Shown here one piece after another: positions 46,869-56,000 of a stretch of 64,000 nucleotides of DNA. Below the pieces are notes generated by a model. The model did not search any database. It was given only the letters and a program-made list of their open reading frames with translations, and was not told where the DNA came from. The DNA lies in assembly GCF_013256625.1 (NCBI RefSeq), contig NZ_CP053908.1, positions 3,596,001 to 3,660,000 of the forward strand, written 5' to 3'. Source of the DNA: Hymenobacter sp. BRD128. GTDB taxonomy: Bacteria > Bacteroidota > Bacteroidia > Cytophagales > Hymenobacteraceae. Each line of letters starts with the position of its first letter. The stretch's first letter is position 1. The translations under genes and the position numbers were made by a program.

Positions 46869-47552
46869 ATGAAACACGCCTTATTACTTTTTGCCTCACT
46901 CGCGGCCCCTGGCGCCGCTCACGCCCAGGTAAAGGGATTGCCCTCGGCCAGCGACTATTCGGAAGGCGCAAGCACTACTTCCCGCAACACCGGCTTTGGC
47001 ATCAAGGGTGGCTTGAGCTACAGCGACTTGCAGGGCAGCGGCACCAGCATTTTTACGAATCGCGACAAGCTGAGTACCTTTCACGCCGGGGTGTACGGGC
47101 AGTACGGCTTCACGCACTTTGCCTCGCTGCAAGTAGAGGCGCTGTACTCGCGCAAGGGTTTTCAGAGCACGGCCCCGGCCACTGGTAGCCAGCAAGCTAA
47201 TCGCCTGGACTACCTGGCCGTGCCCGTGCTGTTTGTGGGCAACATCACCGAAACGCTCAGCTTTCACCTTGGCCCGCAGGTGTCGGTGCTCACCGGCGCC
47301 CGCAGCGGCGGCCAAGACCTCGACGTGAGCCAGAGCGGCTACCACCGCTTCGACTTTGGGGGTGTGCTGGGCGCCGAGGCGCGGCTAGGGCCCGCCCGCC
47401 TGGGCGTGCGCTACGACCTCAGCCTTGCCAACCTCTACAAAGACGGGGCGGCCCTCACTTACAACGGCCAGCCGCTGAGCACGCTCGTCACCGACCCCAA
47501 CATCCGCAACTCGGTGCTGCAGGTGTACCTGGGTATTGGCATCGCGCACTAG
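46869..47552 (+). CDS. Outer-membrane beta-barrel (PorT/porin-like) protein
   Basis: A 227-residue protein from ATG 46869 with a signal peptide (MKHALLLFASLAAPGAAHAQ). The mature part, from TGFGIKGGLSYSDLQ through GVYGQYGFTHFASLQVEALYSRKGF to VLQVYLGIGIAH, has the alternating strands and GxK-G-G-L-S start of the PorT-like outer-membrane barrels common in Bacteroidota. It is probably an eight-stranded barrel; its cargo or role is unknown. It is followed 26 bases later by an unrelated membrane protein gene on the same strand. Confidence 0.82.
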   Translation: MKHALLLFASLAAPGAAHAQVKGLPSASDYSEGASTTSRNTGFGIKGGLSYSDLQGSGTSIFTNRDKLSTFHAGVYGQYGFTHFASLQVEALYSRKGFQSTAPATGSQQANRLDYLAVPVLFVGNITETLSFHLGPQVSVLTGARSGGQDLDVSQSGYHRFDFGGVLGAEARLGPARLGVRYDLSLANLYKDGAALTYNGQPLSTLVTDPNIRNSVLQVYLGIGIAH

Positions 47553-47578
47553 CCCCGCCGAGGGCTTACTTTGTGACC

Positions 47579-48070
47579 ATGCTGCTTTCTGTTTTGCCGG
47601 CTGCGCCGGCCTGGCTGGCCACCTACCAGCACCACGAGCTGCTACTGGGCCGGGGTCTGGGCATCTTGGGTGCCTGGGCACTGCTCAACCTGGTTGTGAG
47701 CGGCTACCAGCTGCCGCGCACCGACCGCCGTGAGTGGCCCCACCACTTTCATTTCATGAACTGCGCCTGGGCCTTCGTCAATGCCGTGCTGGCGGCGGTG
47801 GGCATCCTGCGCACGCATCCCGGCCGGCCCCCGCTAGGCTTCTCGCTGGCCGATGCGCGGGCTGATGTGCAGCTCACCAGCCAGATTTTTCTCTTCAACG
47901 CCGGGCTCGACATTGGCTACGTATTGGTAGCGCTGTGGCTGCTCAACCGCGCCACCTATCCCAGCGCCCAGCGCCCCGAGCGCCTCGACGGCTACGGCCG
48001 CTCGGTGCAGCTACAAGGCGCTTTTCTGCTGGTTTTTGACGTGGCAATGTGGTGGCTGCTAGGCCGCTAG
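47579..48070 (+). CDS. Hypothetical membrane protein
   Basis: A 163-residue protein from ATG 47579 (MLLSVLPAAPAWLATYQHH). It has four hydrophobic helices: LGILGAWALLNLVVSGYQL, FMNCAWAFVNAVLAAVGIL, IFLFNAGLDIGYVLVALWLL and LQGAFLLVFDVAMWWLLG. HHFHFMNCAW and FNAGLDIGYV are conserved-looking polar spots inside the membrane. I recognise the pattern as a Bacteroidota membrane family of unknown function. A TACTTTG at 47567-47573 just before the ATG may be its promoter. Confidence 0.65.
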   Translation: MLLSVLPAAPAWLATYQHHELLLGRGLGILGAWALLNLVVSGYQLPRTDRREWPHHFHFMNCAWAFVNAVLAAVGILRTHPGRPPLGFSLADARADVQLTSQIFLFNAGLDIGYVLVALWLLNRATYPSAQRPERLDGYGRSVQLQGAFLLVFDVAMWWLLGR

Positions 48071-48099
48071 CCTTCACTTTCTTGCTTATTGCCATAAGC

Positions 48100-48141
48100 A
48101 AAAAAGTCTGCCATTGCTGCGCGGGGCTCGCAATGGCAGAC
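48100..48141 (-). terminator. Terminator of the PfpI-type gene
   Basis: On the minus strand GTCTGCCATTGC and its exact complement form a 12-bp stem with a 12-base loop, followed by six T residues. It lies about 40 bases after the gene's stop codon. Confidence 0.8.
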
Positions 48142-48179
48142 GGAATACGCGGCACTAATTACCCAGTGCAAATACAGGG

Positions 48180-48740
48180 CTAGCTGACTTTACCGAGCAG
48201 CTTCTCCTCAATTTTCTTGTTGAAAGCATCGAGGTCTTCGGGCTTGCGGCTCGTTACGAAGTTGCCATCCACTACCACTTCCGAGTCCTGCCACTGGGCA
48301 CCGGCGTTGCGCAGGTCGGTTTTTACGCTGGGCCAGCTGGTCATGTGCTTGCCGCGTACCACGTCGGCCTCAATGAGCGTCCAGGAGCCGTGGCAGATGG
48401 CGGCCACCAGCTTGCCGGAGTGGGCAAACTCGCGCACGAAATCCACGGCCGTGGGCTCGATGCGCAGTTTATCGGGATTAATCTGGCCGCCCGGCAGCAC
48501 CAGGGCGTCGTAGTCGGCCACTTTAACGTCGCTCAGGGTTTTGTCTACATCTACTTTGTCGCCCCACTCGGTTTTGTCCCAGCCTTTGATGGAACCTGAT
48601 TTGAGGGAAACGACGTCGACCGTGGCGCCTTCGTTTTTAAGAAATTTCTGGGGTTCGGTAAGCTCTACCTGCTCAAAGCCGTCGGTGGCCAGAATGGCAA
48701 TGCGCTTGCCTTTGAGTTTATCGCTGCTGAAAAGGGACAT
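48180..48740 (-). CDS. DJ-1/PfpI family type 1 glutamine amidotransferase-like protein
   Basis: A 186-residue protein of the PfpI/DJ-1 superfamily. The nucleophilic-elbow cysteine is in VAAICHGSWTLIEA (near residue 116), followed by the histidine typical of this group. ILATDGFEQVELTEP contains the glutamate that contacts the cysteine in PfpI relatives, and DALVLPGGQINPD is the conserved LPGG loop. Members act as proteases, glyoxalases/deglycases or chaperones under stress. It is monocistronic, with its own terminator. Confidence 0.9.
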   Translation of the reverse strand: MSLFSSDKLKGKRIAILATDGFEQVELTEPQKFLKNEGATVDVVSLKSGSIKGWDKTEWGDKVDVDKTLSDVKVADYDALVLPGGQINPDKLRIEPTAVDFVREFAHSGKLVAAICHGSWTLIEADVVRGKHMTSWPSVKTDLRNAGAQWQDSEVVVDGNFVTSRKPEDLDAFNKKIEEKLLGKVS

Positions 48741-49187
48741 GGGAATTGTGGAAAAGAAAAGCTAGCGGACGTTTGCCGCCGAAGTTCTCGTTCTACGCCC
48801 GCCTTTCGGTGCGGGTTGCTACGGCCGGGCCGGCCAGCGGCGCGGCGGGCCTGTTTCAGCTCCTGGCGCACGGTTTTCACGCGCTGGTCAACGCCCGCCG
48901 TCGGGGGTCATAATCTACGCGGGCTACACCGGGCTCGCCGTGTTCGGGGCGTAGCGCTCAGTCACTTGGTCTTCGCGGGCATTGCTGAAGTGGCCCAGTA
49001 TGTCGCGGTCCTGGACGTGAATGCGGTGCTGGATTTCGGGAGTGCGCACAAGCCTAGCCATGCCGCAGAGGTCGGGCGGGCGGCAGCCTGGCATCGCCAA
49101 GTAGTCGGCACGCCTACTACTTTGGTAAAAAGCCCTTATCTTTTCTGCCTCAATCTCTGCGCGTAAGCTGCCTATCCCTGCCCACCC
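48741..49187. other. Gap without a confident gene
   Basis: A 447-base region between divergent genes. On the minus strand there are two short natural-looking stretches: one starting at ATG 49064 (MARLVRTPEIQHRIHVQD, 45 codons) and an Arg/Lys-rich one near 48880-48780 (VKTVRQELKQARRAAG). They lie in different frames with stops between them, so this may be the decayed or frameshifted remains of a small gene. I do not recognise a family. Confidence 0.4.
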
Positions 49188-51195
49188 ATGTTTGTGCTTA
49201 CTCCTGCCCGCCTCACCACGCTCCGCGCCCTGGCCGACACGTTTATCCCGGCCGGGCCGGCGCCGGCTAGCCCACCGCCCGGCTCGGCCCTGGTAGATTT
49301 TGACAAGCTGGCGGCGGCCATCCAGGCGCAGCCGCTGGGCGCGCAGGCCGAGTTTGGGCAGCTGCTGGATATTTTGCATCAACCGCTGGCCGGCCTCACC
49401 TGGTGGGGGCCGCTACGGCCGTTTCACGCCTTGGCGCCGGCCCAGCGCGAACGCCTGCTCCAGAGCTGGGCTGGCTCACGGCTAGGCCCGCTGCGGCAGG
49501 GTTTTCAGGCATTGCGCAAGCTATGCACCTTCCTGTATTATGGCGACAGCCCGGCCGATGGCTCGCCCAACCCCGCCTGGGCCGCGCTCGGCTACCCTGG
49601 CCCCTGCCCCCGCCCGACGGCGACCCGCCCGGCGCCACCGAGCGCCCGCTGCGGCCGCTAGCCCCTGCCACCGCTACTACTTATCACTGCCAGGTGCTGG
49701 TAATCGGCTCGGGGCGGGCGGCGGGGTGGTGGCCGGCGAGCTGGCCCAGGCCGGCCACGACGTGCTGGTGCTCGAAGCCGGCCCCTACCTCCACGGCCGC
49801 GACTTTACCCAGCGCGAAGTGGATATGATGGGCCGCCTCTACGACGCGCGCGGCGCCCTCAGCACCCGCGATGGCAGTGTGGGTATCTTGGCCGGCGCCT
49901 GCCTGGGCGGCGGCACCACCGTCAACTGGGCCGGCGCCTTCCGCACTCCCGACTATGTGCTGGCAGAATGGGCTAGCCAGCACGACGCGCCGCAATTTCT
50001 CAGTTCTGATTTCCAAAAAAGCCTCGACGCCGTGGCCGCCGCGCTCAGCGTGAACACCGATTACCCGCGCCACAACGGCCAGAACCAGGCCCTGCGCGAT
50101 GGCTCGGCCCGGCTCGGGCAGGCCACCCGGCTCATTCCGCGCAATGAGAAGGGCCTCATGGCAGTTGACCAGCACTTTAGCGCGCTGGGCTACTCTACGC
50201 TGGGCGATGCCCACGGCCTCAAGCAGGGCACCCTCAACACCTACTTGCGCACCGCCGCCGACCACGGCGCCCGCCTGCTGCCCGATACGCGCGTCGAGCG
50301 CGTGACCATCGTGGCGGGCCGCGCCACTGGCGCCGAGGCCGTGCATACCCCCCCTGGCGGGCAGCCAGTGCACATTACGGTGCGGGCCGAGCGGGTAGTG
50401 GTAGCGGGCGGCGCCATCCAGACGCCGGTGCTGCTGCTGCGCTCGGGGCTGCGGCACCCGCACCTGGGGCGGCACCTGCACCTGCACCCCACGGTGGCGG
50501 TGGCCGCGCACTACCCGCACCCCATGCACTCGTGGCACGGGCCGAGCATGAGCATTGTCAATGACACCTTTACGCGGCTGGGCGGCACCAACTTTGGCGT
50601 AAAGCTCGAAACGCCACCCACCCACCCCGGCCTGCTGGCGATGGTGCTGCCCTGGCGCTCGGGCACGCAGCACCGCCAGCTGCTGCAAGCTGCCGACCAT
50701 CTGGGCTCGTTCATTGTGCTCACCCGCGACCGCGACGGCGGCCGCGTGCAGGCAGACCGTCAGGGCGCGCCGCTCATCGACTACCGGCTGTCGGCCTTTG
50801 ATAGAAAGAGCATGCTGACCGGCGTGCGCGCCGCCGCCGAAATTCACGTGGCGGCCGGCGCCCACACCGTGTACCTGCCCCACGGCACCCTACCCACGCT
50901 GCACGCCGAGGATGGCGTGCTGCACAACCCCGAGCTGCTGGCTAGCCTGGCGCGCCTGCCCTGGCGCCCCAACCGCTTTGGCCTCTACAGCGCCCACCAG
51001 ATGAGCACCTGCCGCCTGGGCGGCCAGGCGCGCACGCACCCGCTGCGCCCCGACGGCGAAACCGTGGAAGTGCGCGGCCTGTACGTGGCCGACGGCTCAG
51101 CTTTTCCGGCGTGCAGCGGCGCCAATCCCATGCTCACGATTATGGCCCTGGCTCACTACACGGCGCAGGGCTTGAAAGCCTCCAGACCAGCCTAG
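49188..51195 (+). pseudogene. GMC-family oxidoreductase, broken by two frameshifts
   Basis: ATG 49188 starts a protein whose frame changes near 49601-49611 and again at 49711-49714. Adding one C and one G respectively rejoins it into about 669 residues. The reconstructed protein has an N-terminal ~140-residue helical region, then an FAD-binding motif reading VLVIGSGAGGGVVAGEL, LEAGPYLHGRDF and GACLGGGTTVNWAG. The GMC C-terminal half follows, with SAHQMSTCRLGG (catalytic His) and VADGSAFPACSGANPM. The layout resembles long-chain alcohol oxidases, which oxidise fatty alcohols. Both breaks fall in short G or C runs, so they are probably sequencing errors. Confidence 0.85.
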
Positions 51196-51431
51196 CCGCG
51201 GGCCGCGGCCTACTCTTGGCGAAGTACACGTTTTTTATTACAATTATCAGACAGGCGCTGAAATGCGCTGATGAATAACCTGGGCACTATTTTTTTAATC
51301 TGCCCAACTATAGTGCAAATCAATCAAACTCATAGTGCTATTAATTATACAATTAAAAGTCAGCTGGCAAAGCTTTTAGCCTATATCTTTCTCGTATATT
51401 TGCTACTAGTCTACTCCCGCTCTCTAATTTT

Positions 51432-54392
51432 ATGTCAATTGCTTTTGATTCTACCTCTACTCTATCTGCTTCCAATACGCATTCAGAAGATGATAAAGAT
51501 TGGCGTATACAGGCTGAAACTCAACTGGCTGAATTGCGGCAGGCGCTAGCCCAGGCGCAAACGCAGCTGGAGGTGCAGAGTAGCCGCTTACTGGCGCTGC
51601 TGGGCACCGTGCCCCAAGGCGCCTCGGGGCAGGTAGGCCCGCACGTGTTGGCCCGGCGCCAGGCCATGCTGGGCCCGGCGGCCGGCCTGTGGCAGCAGGA
51701 AGCGCACCTGACCCAGGTGCTGGACCAAAACCCGCACCCGATAATGCGCCTCACGGCCACCGGCGAGGTGCGCTACGCCAACCCCGCCGCCAAGGCCCTG
51801 GGGCCGGCGCTGGCCAGCGCCGGGCAGCCCAACGGCTATTTATTATCGCTGGTGCGGGCGGCCCTGCGCCTGGGTGCCACCCAGCAGCAGGAAGTAATGC
51901 TGGCCGATAACTGGTACTCGCTGCAGGTGGTGCCCGGCCCCGGCGACACCTGCGCCACGCTCTACCTCACCAGCAGCAACGCCCTGCACGCCAGCGAGCA
52001 GCGGCTGGCCGAGCAGCACGAGTTTTACGAAGCCATCCTGAATGCCCTGGCCGTGGAAGTAGCCGTGTTTGACCCCGAGCAGCGCTTTCGCTTTGCCAAC
52101 ACCAAGGCTATCAAGAATGTCGGCCTGCGCGAGTGGGCCATCGGCAAAACCGACACCGAATACTGCACTTATCACCAGCTGCCCGCCGAGATGGCCGCCG
52201 AGCGCCGCCGCTATTTTGAAGAGGCGCGCCAGTACGGTGCCCCGGCGCAGTGGGAAGAAACCCTGCTCACCGACCAGGGCCCGCAGCACTGCCTGCGGCA
52301 GCTTCAGCCCTTGTATGGCCCCGATGGCAGCCTGCGCCTGATGGTGGGCACGGGCGTAGATACGACTGCCCGGCGCCTGGCCGAACAAAAGATTGCCGAG
52401 CAACAGGCTTTCTATGAGTTTGTGCTCAACCAATTGCCTTGCGACATTGGGGTTTTCGACGCGCAGTGCCGCTATCTATTTGCCAATGAGCGTGGTATCC
52501 GCGACCGGGAGGTGCGGGAGTGGGCCATTGGCAAAGACAGTTTTGCCTACTTTGAGCGCACCGGCCGGCCCCGCGAAATGGCCGAAAAGCGCCACAGCCA
52601 GCTCGAGCAGGCTATTCGCCGCCGGCAAATGATGACCTACGAGGAGAGTTTTGAACACCCCGATGGCACGCGCCACCTGCTGCGGTGCCTGCACCCGGTG
52701 TTTCACCCCGACGGCTCGCCGCACCTCATTGTGTGCTACGGGCTCGACATCACGGAGCGCGTAAAGGCCGAGCAGACGCTCACCCAGGCCAAGCTGGCCG
52801 CCGAGGACTCGTCGCGCCTTAAGGAAGCGTTTCTGGCCAATACGAGCCACGAAATTCGCACGCCGATGAACGCCATTCTGGGCATGAGCCAGCTACTGGC
52901 CAAAACTCCGCTGGCCGATGACCAGCTGACCTACCAGCAGGCCATTGCTACCTCGGCCGAGAATCTGCTCGTCATCATCAACGACGTGCTCGACCTTTCG
53001 AAGCTCGAAGCCGGCAAGCTGGTGCTCGAAATTATCGGCTTTTCGCCTACGCACCTGCTAGCCCAGGTCGAGCAGACGCTACGCTTCAAGGCCGCCGAAA
53101 AAGGTTTGGGGCTAGTCACGATACTGAGCCCGCAGGTGGCGCCCGTGCTGCTCGGCGACCCCTACCGCATTCGGCAGGTACTGCTCAATCTGGCCGACAA
53201 CGCCTTAAAATTCACTAATAAAGGCATTGTAACCGTGGAGTGCCTGCCAGCAGCGCCCCAGCCCGACGCACCCGCCGACACGGTAGCCGTCGAGTTCCGG
53301 GTCACGGATACGGGCATCGGTATCGAGCCGGCGTACATCGCCACGATGTTTACCGAGTTCAGCCAGGCCGACTCGTCGGTGACGCGCAAGTTTGGCGGCA
53401 CGGGCCTGGGCCTGAGCATCTGCCGCGACCTGGTGCAACTGATGGGCAGCGAAATTACCGTGAGCAGCCAGAAAAATAAGGGCACTACCACGCGGTTTAT
53501 CCTGCACCTGCCGGTGGGCTCGGCCCAGTCGATAACGCGCCGCAAGCTGCCGCCCCTCACGCCCGAGCAGCGCCAGCACCTGCAAGGCAAGCGCGTGCTG
53601 CTGGTGGAGGATAATACTTTTAACCGCCAGATTGCTAAATCCTTCCTGACCCAGGCCGACGTGCACGTGGTTGAGGCCGAGCACGGCGCCCAAGCAGTGG
53701 AGGCGGTGCAGCGCCAGCGCTTCGACCTGATTTTAATGGACGTGCAGATGCCGGTGATGGACGGCTACGCGGCCACGGCGCTGCTGCGCCAGCAGCTGGC
53801 CCTCACCACGCCCATCATTGCGCTCACGGCCAATGCCATCAGTGGCGAGCGCGAGAAGTGCCTGAGTGCCGGCATGAACGGCTACCTGGCCAAGCCCTTC
53901 CAGGAAATGCAGCTCTTGCAGCTGCTGCACGACTGGGTGCTGCCCGCCACCACCGAGGCGGCCCCGGCCGAGCTAACGCCCCTGGCTGAGCTGGCCACCG
54001 AGCCCGTTCAGCCCGCGCCCAGCGCCAATCTCTACAGCATCGACGACCTGCTGAAGGCTGGCCAGGGCGACCCCGAATTTGTGGTATTTATGCTGCACAC
54101 TTTCAGCGAAAGCTGCGAGGAGGCGCTGCACGACCTGCGCCGGGGGCTAGCCGAGGCCAACCTGAGCTTGCTCAAAGACACGGCCCACGCGCTCAAGCCC
54201 AGCTTGCAGCACCTCAACGCCTGGCAACCCCTGCCGCCGGTGGAGAAGCTCAACAACTGGGCCGAAGACTTTGCCGCCGAGCCGCTAACGGCGCTGGTCG
54301 ATGCCATCGAGCCGCTGCTGCGCGCCGTGCTGGCCCAGATTGCGCTCGACTTGCAGGAAGACAATGTGATGACGCGCCTGCTGGCCGTGTAG
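51432..54392 (+). CDS. Hybrid sensor histidine kinase with three PAS domains, receiver and Hpt
   Basis: A 986-residue soluble kinase. A coiled-coil N-terminus is followed by three PAS domains (about residues 95-185, 200-315 and 320-440; typical starts are LDQNPHPIMRLTATGEV, FYEAILNALAVEVAVFD and FYEFVLNQLPCDIGVFD). HisKA follows, with the phospho-accepting His473 in FLANTSHEIRTPMNA. The ATPase domain has LADNALKFTNKG, DTGIGIEP and GGTGLGLSICRD. The receiver domain has Asp770 in LILMDVQMPVMDG, and a C-terminal Hpt domain carries His919 in AHALKPS. No membrane segments are seen, so it senses an internal signal. A phosphorelay His-Asp-His is complete, but the final response regulator is not in the window. 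Confidence 0.94.
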   Translation: MSIAFDSTSTLSASNTHSEDDKDWRIQAETQLAELRQALAQAQTQLEVQSSRLLALLGTVPQGASGQVGPHVLARRQAMLGPAAGLWQQEAHLTQVLDQNPHPIMRLTATGEVRYANPAAKALGPALASAGQPNGYLLSLVRAALRLGATQQQEVMLADNWYSLQVVPGPGDTCATLYLTSSNALHASEQRLAEQHEFYEAILNALAVEVAVFDPEQRFRFANTKAIKNVGLREWAIGKTDTEYCTYHQLPAEMAAERRRYFEEARQYGAPAQWEETLLTDQGPQHCLRQLQPLYGPDGSLRLMVGTGVDTTARRLAEQKIAEQQAFYEFVLNQLPCDIGVFDAQCRYLFANERGIRDREVREWAIGKDSFAYFERTGRPREMAEKRHSQLEQAIRRRQMMTYEESFEHPDGTRHLLRCLHPVFHPDGSPHLIVCYGLDITERVKAEQTLTQAKLAAEDSSRLKEAFLANTSHEIRTPMNAILGMSQLLAKTPLADDQLTYQQAIATSAENLLVIINDVLDLSKLEAGKLVLEIIGFSPTHLLAQVEQTLRFKAAEKGLGLVTILSPQVAPVLLGDPYRIRQVLLNLADNALKFTNKGIVTVECLPAAPQPDAPADTVAVEFRVTDTGIGIEPAYIATMFTEFSQADSSVTRKFGGTGLGLSICRDLVQLMGSEITVSSQKNKGTTTRFILHLPVGSAQSITRRKLPPLTPEQRQHLQGKRVLLVEDNTFNRQIAKSFLTQADVHVVEAEHGAQAVEAVQRQRFDLILMDVQMPVMDGYAATALLRQQLALTTPIIALTANAISGEREKCLSAGMNGYLAKPFQEMQLLQLLHDWVLPATTEAAPAELTPLAELATEPVQPAPSANLYSIDDLLKAGQGDPEFVVFMLHTFSESCEEALHDLRRGLAEANLSLLKDTAHALKPSLQHLNAWQPLPPVEKLNNWAEDFAAEPLTALVDAIEPLLRAVLAQIALDLQEDNVMTRLLAV

Positions 54393-54410
54393 ATTAGCCA
54401 GGATTGCGAC

Positions 54411-54455
54411 GGGCCGGGCAGCTCAAGAAATGCCTTTTCTTGAGCTGCCCGGCCC
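54411..54455. terminator. Perfect 20-bp hairpin after the hybrid kinase
   Basis: Bases 54411-54430 and 54436-54455 are exact reverse complements with the loop TGCCT. It lies 18 bases after the kinase stop. There is no T-run, so it may stabilise the mRNA end or act with other factors. Confidence 0.65.
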
Positions 54456-54496
54456 TGCTATGTTTGGCGCGCTGAAATAGCGCTAACTTACCGGCG

Positions 54497-54850
54497 ATGA
54501 AACGCCTAGGAACTCCTGCTGCTACGCGGCTAGCCTTGCTGGGCCTGGTTGCGCTGCTGGTCTTCGGCAACTGCGCACAGAACGTGTACCGGGTGCTGGG
54601 GCCGGGCACTACGCCGCAGCAGGTAGCCCAACTGAAACGGCTAAACGACAGCGTATCGGCTCAATATCAGGCAGCTTACCGGCGGCCAGCCGGGGCCGCT
54701 GGCCCTACCAGCCAGCAGATTCAGGATAGTGCCCAGGCGGCCCGGCGCCGGCTGCTGAGCCCAACGCAATTCAGGCGCCTTCAATTGGCCCGGCGGCCCG
54801 GCATGATGCCGCTGCGCTACCCGCCTCGCCCACCCCGGGGCTACCGCTAG
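54497..54850 (+). CDS. Hypothetical basic membrane-anchored protein
   Basis: A 117-residue protein with a single N-terminal hydrophobic segment (LALLGLVALLVFGNC) whose cysteine could be a lipobox. The rest is Arg/Gln/Ala-rich and probably helical (LKRLNDSVSAQYQAAYRR, AQAARRRLLSPTQFRRLQ), with a proline/arginine tail. I do not recognise a family. A TATGTTTG at 54459-54466 could be its -7 element. The next gene, also a small exported helical protein, follows about 90 bases downstream. Confidence 0.55.
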   Translation: MKRLGTPAATRLALLGLVALLVFGNCAQNVYRVLGPGTTPQQVAQLKRLNDSVSAQYQAAYRRPAGAAGPTSQQIQDSAQAARRRLLSPTQFRRLQLARRPGMMPLRYPPRPPRGYR

Positions 54851-54942
54851 CCTCGGGCTTTTTGAGAAGGCAGAATTACCCGGCCGGGCGGTTTCTCCGT
54901 ACCCTAGCCGATAAGCTTCTTTCGCCCTTCCTTCTTTTTGCC

Positions 54943-55353
54943 ATGACACCGGCTCGCCTACTCTTTTCCGCCCTCACGCTCAGCCTGGCGGCTTCCGGCT
55001 GCTCTATTTTTCATCGCCATCATGACACCCCACCGCCGGTGGTCGAAACCGTGCGCACGCCCGACTCGCCCACGCCGCCCACCGCCGCCCGCGACCTGGC
55101 CGACGCCATGACCACCGTGCTGCACCTGCGCCCCGACCAAACCAGTAAAGTGCGCCAGGTACTCAGCTCGACCGTGGAGCAGGCAAACGCGGCCCGCCAG
55201 CAGTACCCGGCCCAGTCGCCGCAGTTTAAAGCCGCGGTGACCCGCATCAACACCTCTTCTGACAAGCAGCTACGCGCTATTCTGGGGCCGACGACTTACC
55301 GCGAAATGCAGGTAAAGCAGGCCCAGATTCAGGCCGAGATGCAGCGCCGCTAG
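54943..55353 (+). CDS. Small helical lipoprotein
   Basis: A 136-residue protein from ATG 54943 with a lipoprotein signal (LLFSALTLSLAASGC). After a Pro/Thr-rich linker the chain is helical: LADAMTTVLHLRPDQTSKV, NAARQQYPAQSPQFKAA and ILGPTTYREMQVKQAQIQ. The L-x-x-x-Q spacing and length recall Spy/CpxP-like or other periplasmic helical proteins, but I cannot assign it. It converges with the Uma2 gene with one base between the stops. Confidence 0.6.
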   Translation: MTPARLLFSALTLSLAASGCSIFHRHHDTPPPVVETVRTPDSPTPPTAARDLADAMTTVLHLRPDQTSKVRQVLSSTVEQANAARQQYPAQSPQFKAAVTRINTSSDKQLRAILGPTTYREMQVKQAQIQAEMQRR

Positions 55354-55354
55354 G

Positions 55355-55954
55355 CTACTCCAGGCCCGGCAGCACGCGGCGCGGGGCCACGTCGGTGTCG
55401 TCGTAGAGTTCGCGCAGGGGCAGGCTCAGGCCCAGGTCGGGAATTTCGAGCACGTCGTCGGGGGTACTGAGCAGGGTGTAGACCCACTGCCCGGCGGCGT
55501 CGCGCCGAAACCACTCGACTACCCAGGCGCTCTGCGAGATGAGTAGATAATGGCGCAGGCTCGGCAGCTTCTGGTAGTTGGCAAATTTCTCGGTACGGTC
55601 GTACTCGGCCGTGGCGGATGACAGGATTTCGGCCAGCAGCAGCGGGTGGCGCACCAGGTAGGGGTCGCGGCGGTCGGCCGGGTCGAGGGTCACCAGCACG
55701 TCGGGGTAGGTGTAGAAAGCATTGGCCCGCACCACCAGCAGCACGCTTTCGTCGAGCACCCGGCCGCCCTGGCGCCGCACCGGCGGGCGCAGCGCTGCCA
55801 CCAGATTGCCCTTAATAAGGTTGTGCGCCAGGCTAGCGCCGCCCACCGCAAAGGCCTCGCCTTCAACGTACTCATACTTCGCCGCGCTTTTTTCTTGCAG
55901 CGCGAAGTATTCTTTCAGCGTGTAGTGGCGGGGCGGCGTGGCAGGTTGTCCCAT
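55355..55954 (-). CDS. Uma2-family putative endonuclease (DUF820)
   Basis: A 199-residue protein with the Uma2 pattern. It opens with YTLKEYFALQEKSAAKYEYVEGE, the AHNLIKGNLVAALR helix, and the PD-(D/E)xK-like core TYPDVLVTLD and PLLLAEILSSATAEYDR; the lysine is in EKFANYQ. The C-terminal strand LRHYLLISQSAWVVEWF is typical. These proteins are abundant in Cyanobacteria and Bacteroidota, have a restriction-endonuclease fold and no proven biological role. It lies 46 bases downstream of the aldehyde dehydrogenase gene on the same strand. Confidence 0.88.
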   Translation of the reverse strand: MGQPATPPRHYTLKEYFALQEKSAAKYEYVEGEAFAVGGASLAHNLIKGNLVAALRPPVRRQGGRVLDESVLLVVRANAFYTYPDVLVTLDPADRRDPYLVRHPLLLAEILSSATAEYDRTEKFANYQKLPSLRHYLLISQSAWVVEWFRRDAAGQWVYTLLSTPDDVLEIPDLGLSLPLRELYDDTDVAPRRVLPGLE

Positions 55955-56000
55955 GATTGCTTCTTTTCGTCAAATGTACACCACGTCGCCAGGGGCCGGC

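Noticed and set aside
49684..50883. 399-codon open frame antisense to the GMC oxidoreductase
   Set aside because: High-G+C genes commonly leave long open antisense frames; its composition is His/Gly/Arg-rich with no family motif, and the sense strand is clearly coding.
51271..51549. 92-codon frame in the AT-rich region before the hybrid kinase
   Set aside because: It overlaps the kinase start, has leucine/isoleucine-rich AT-driven composition and no recognisable pattern.
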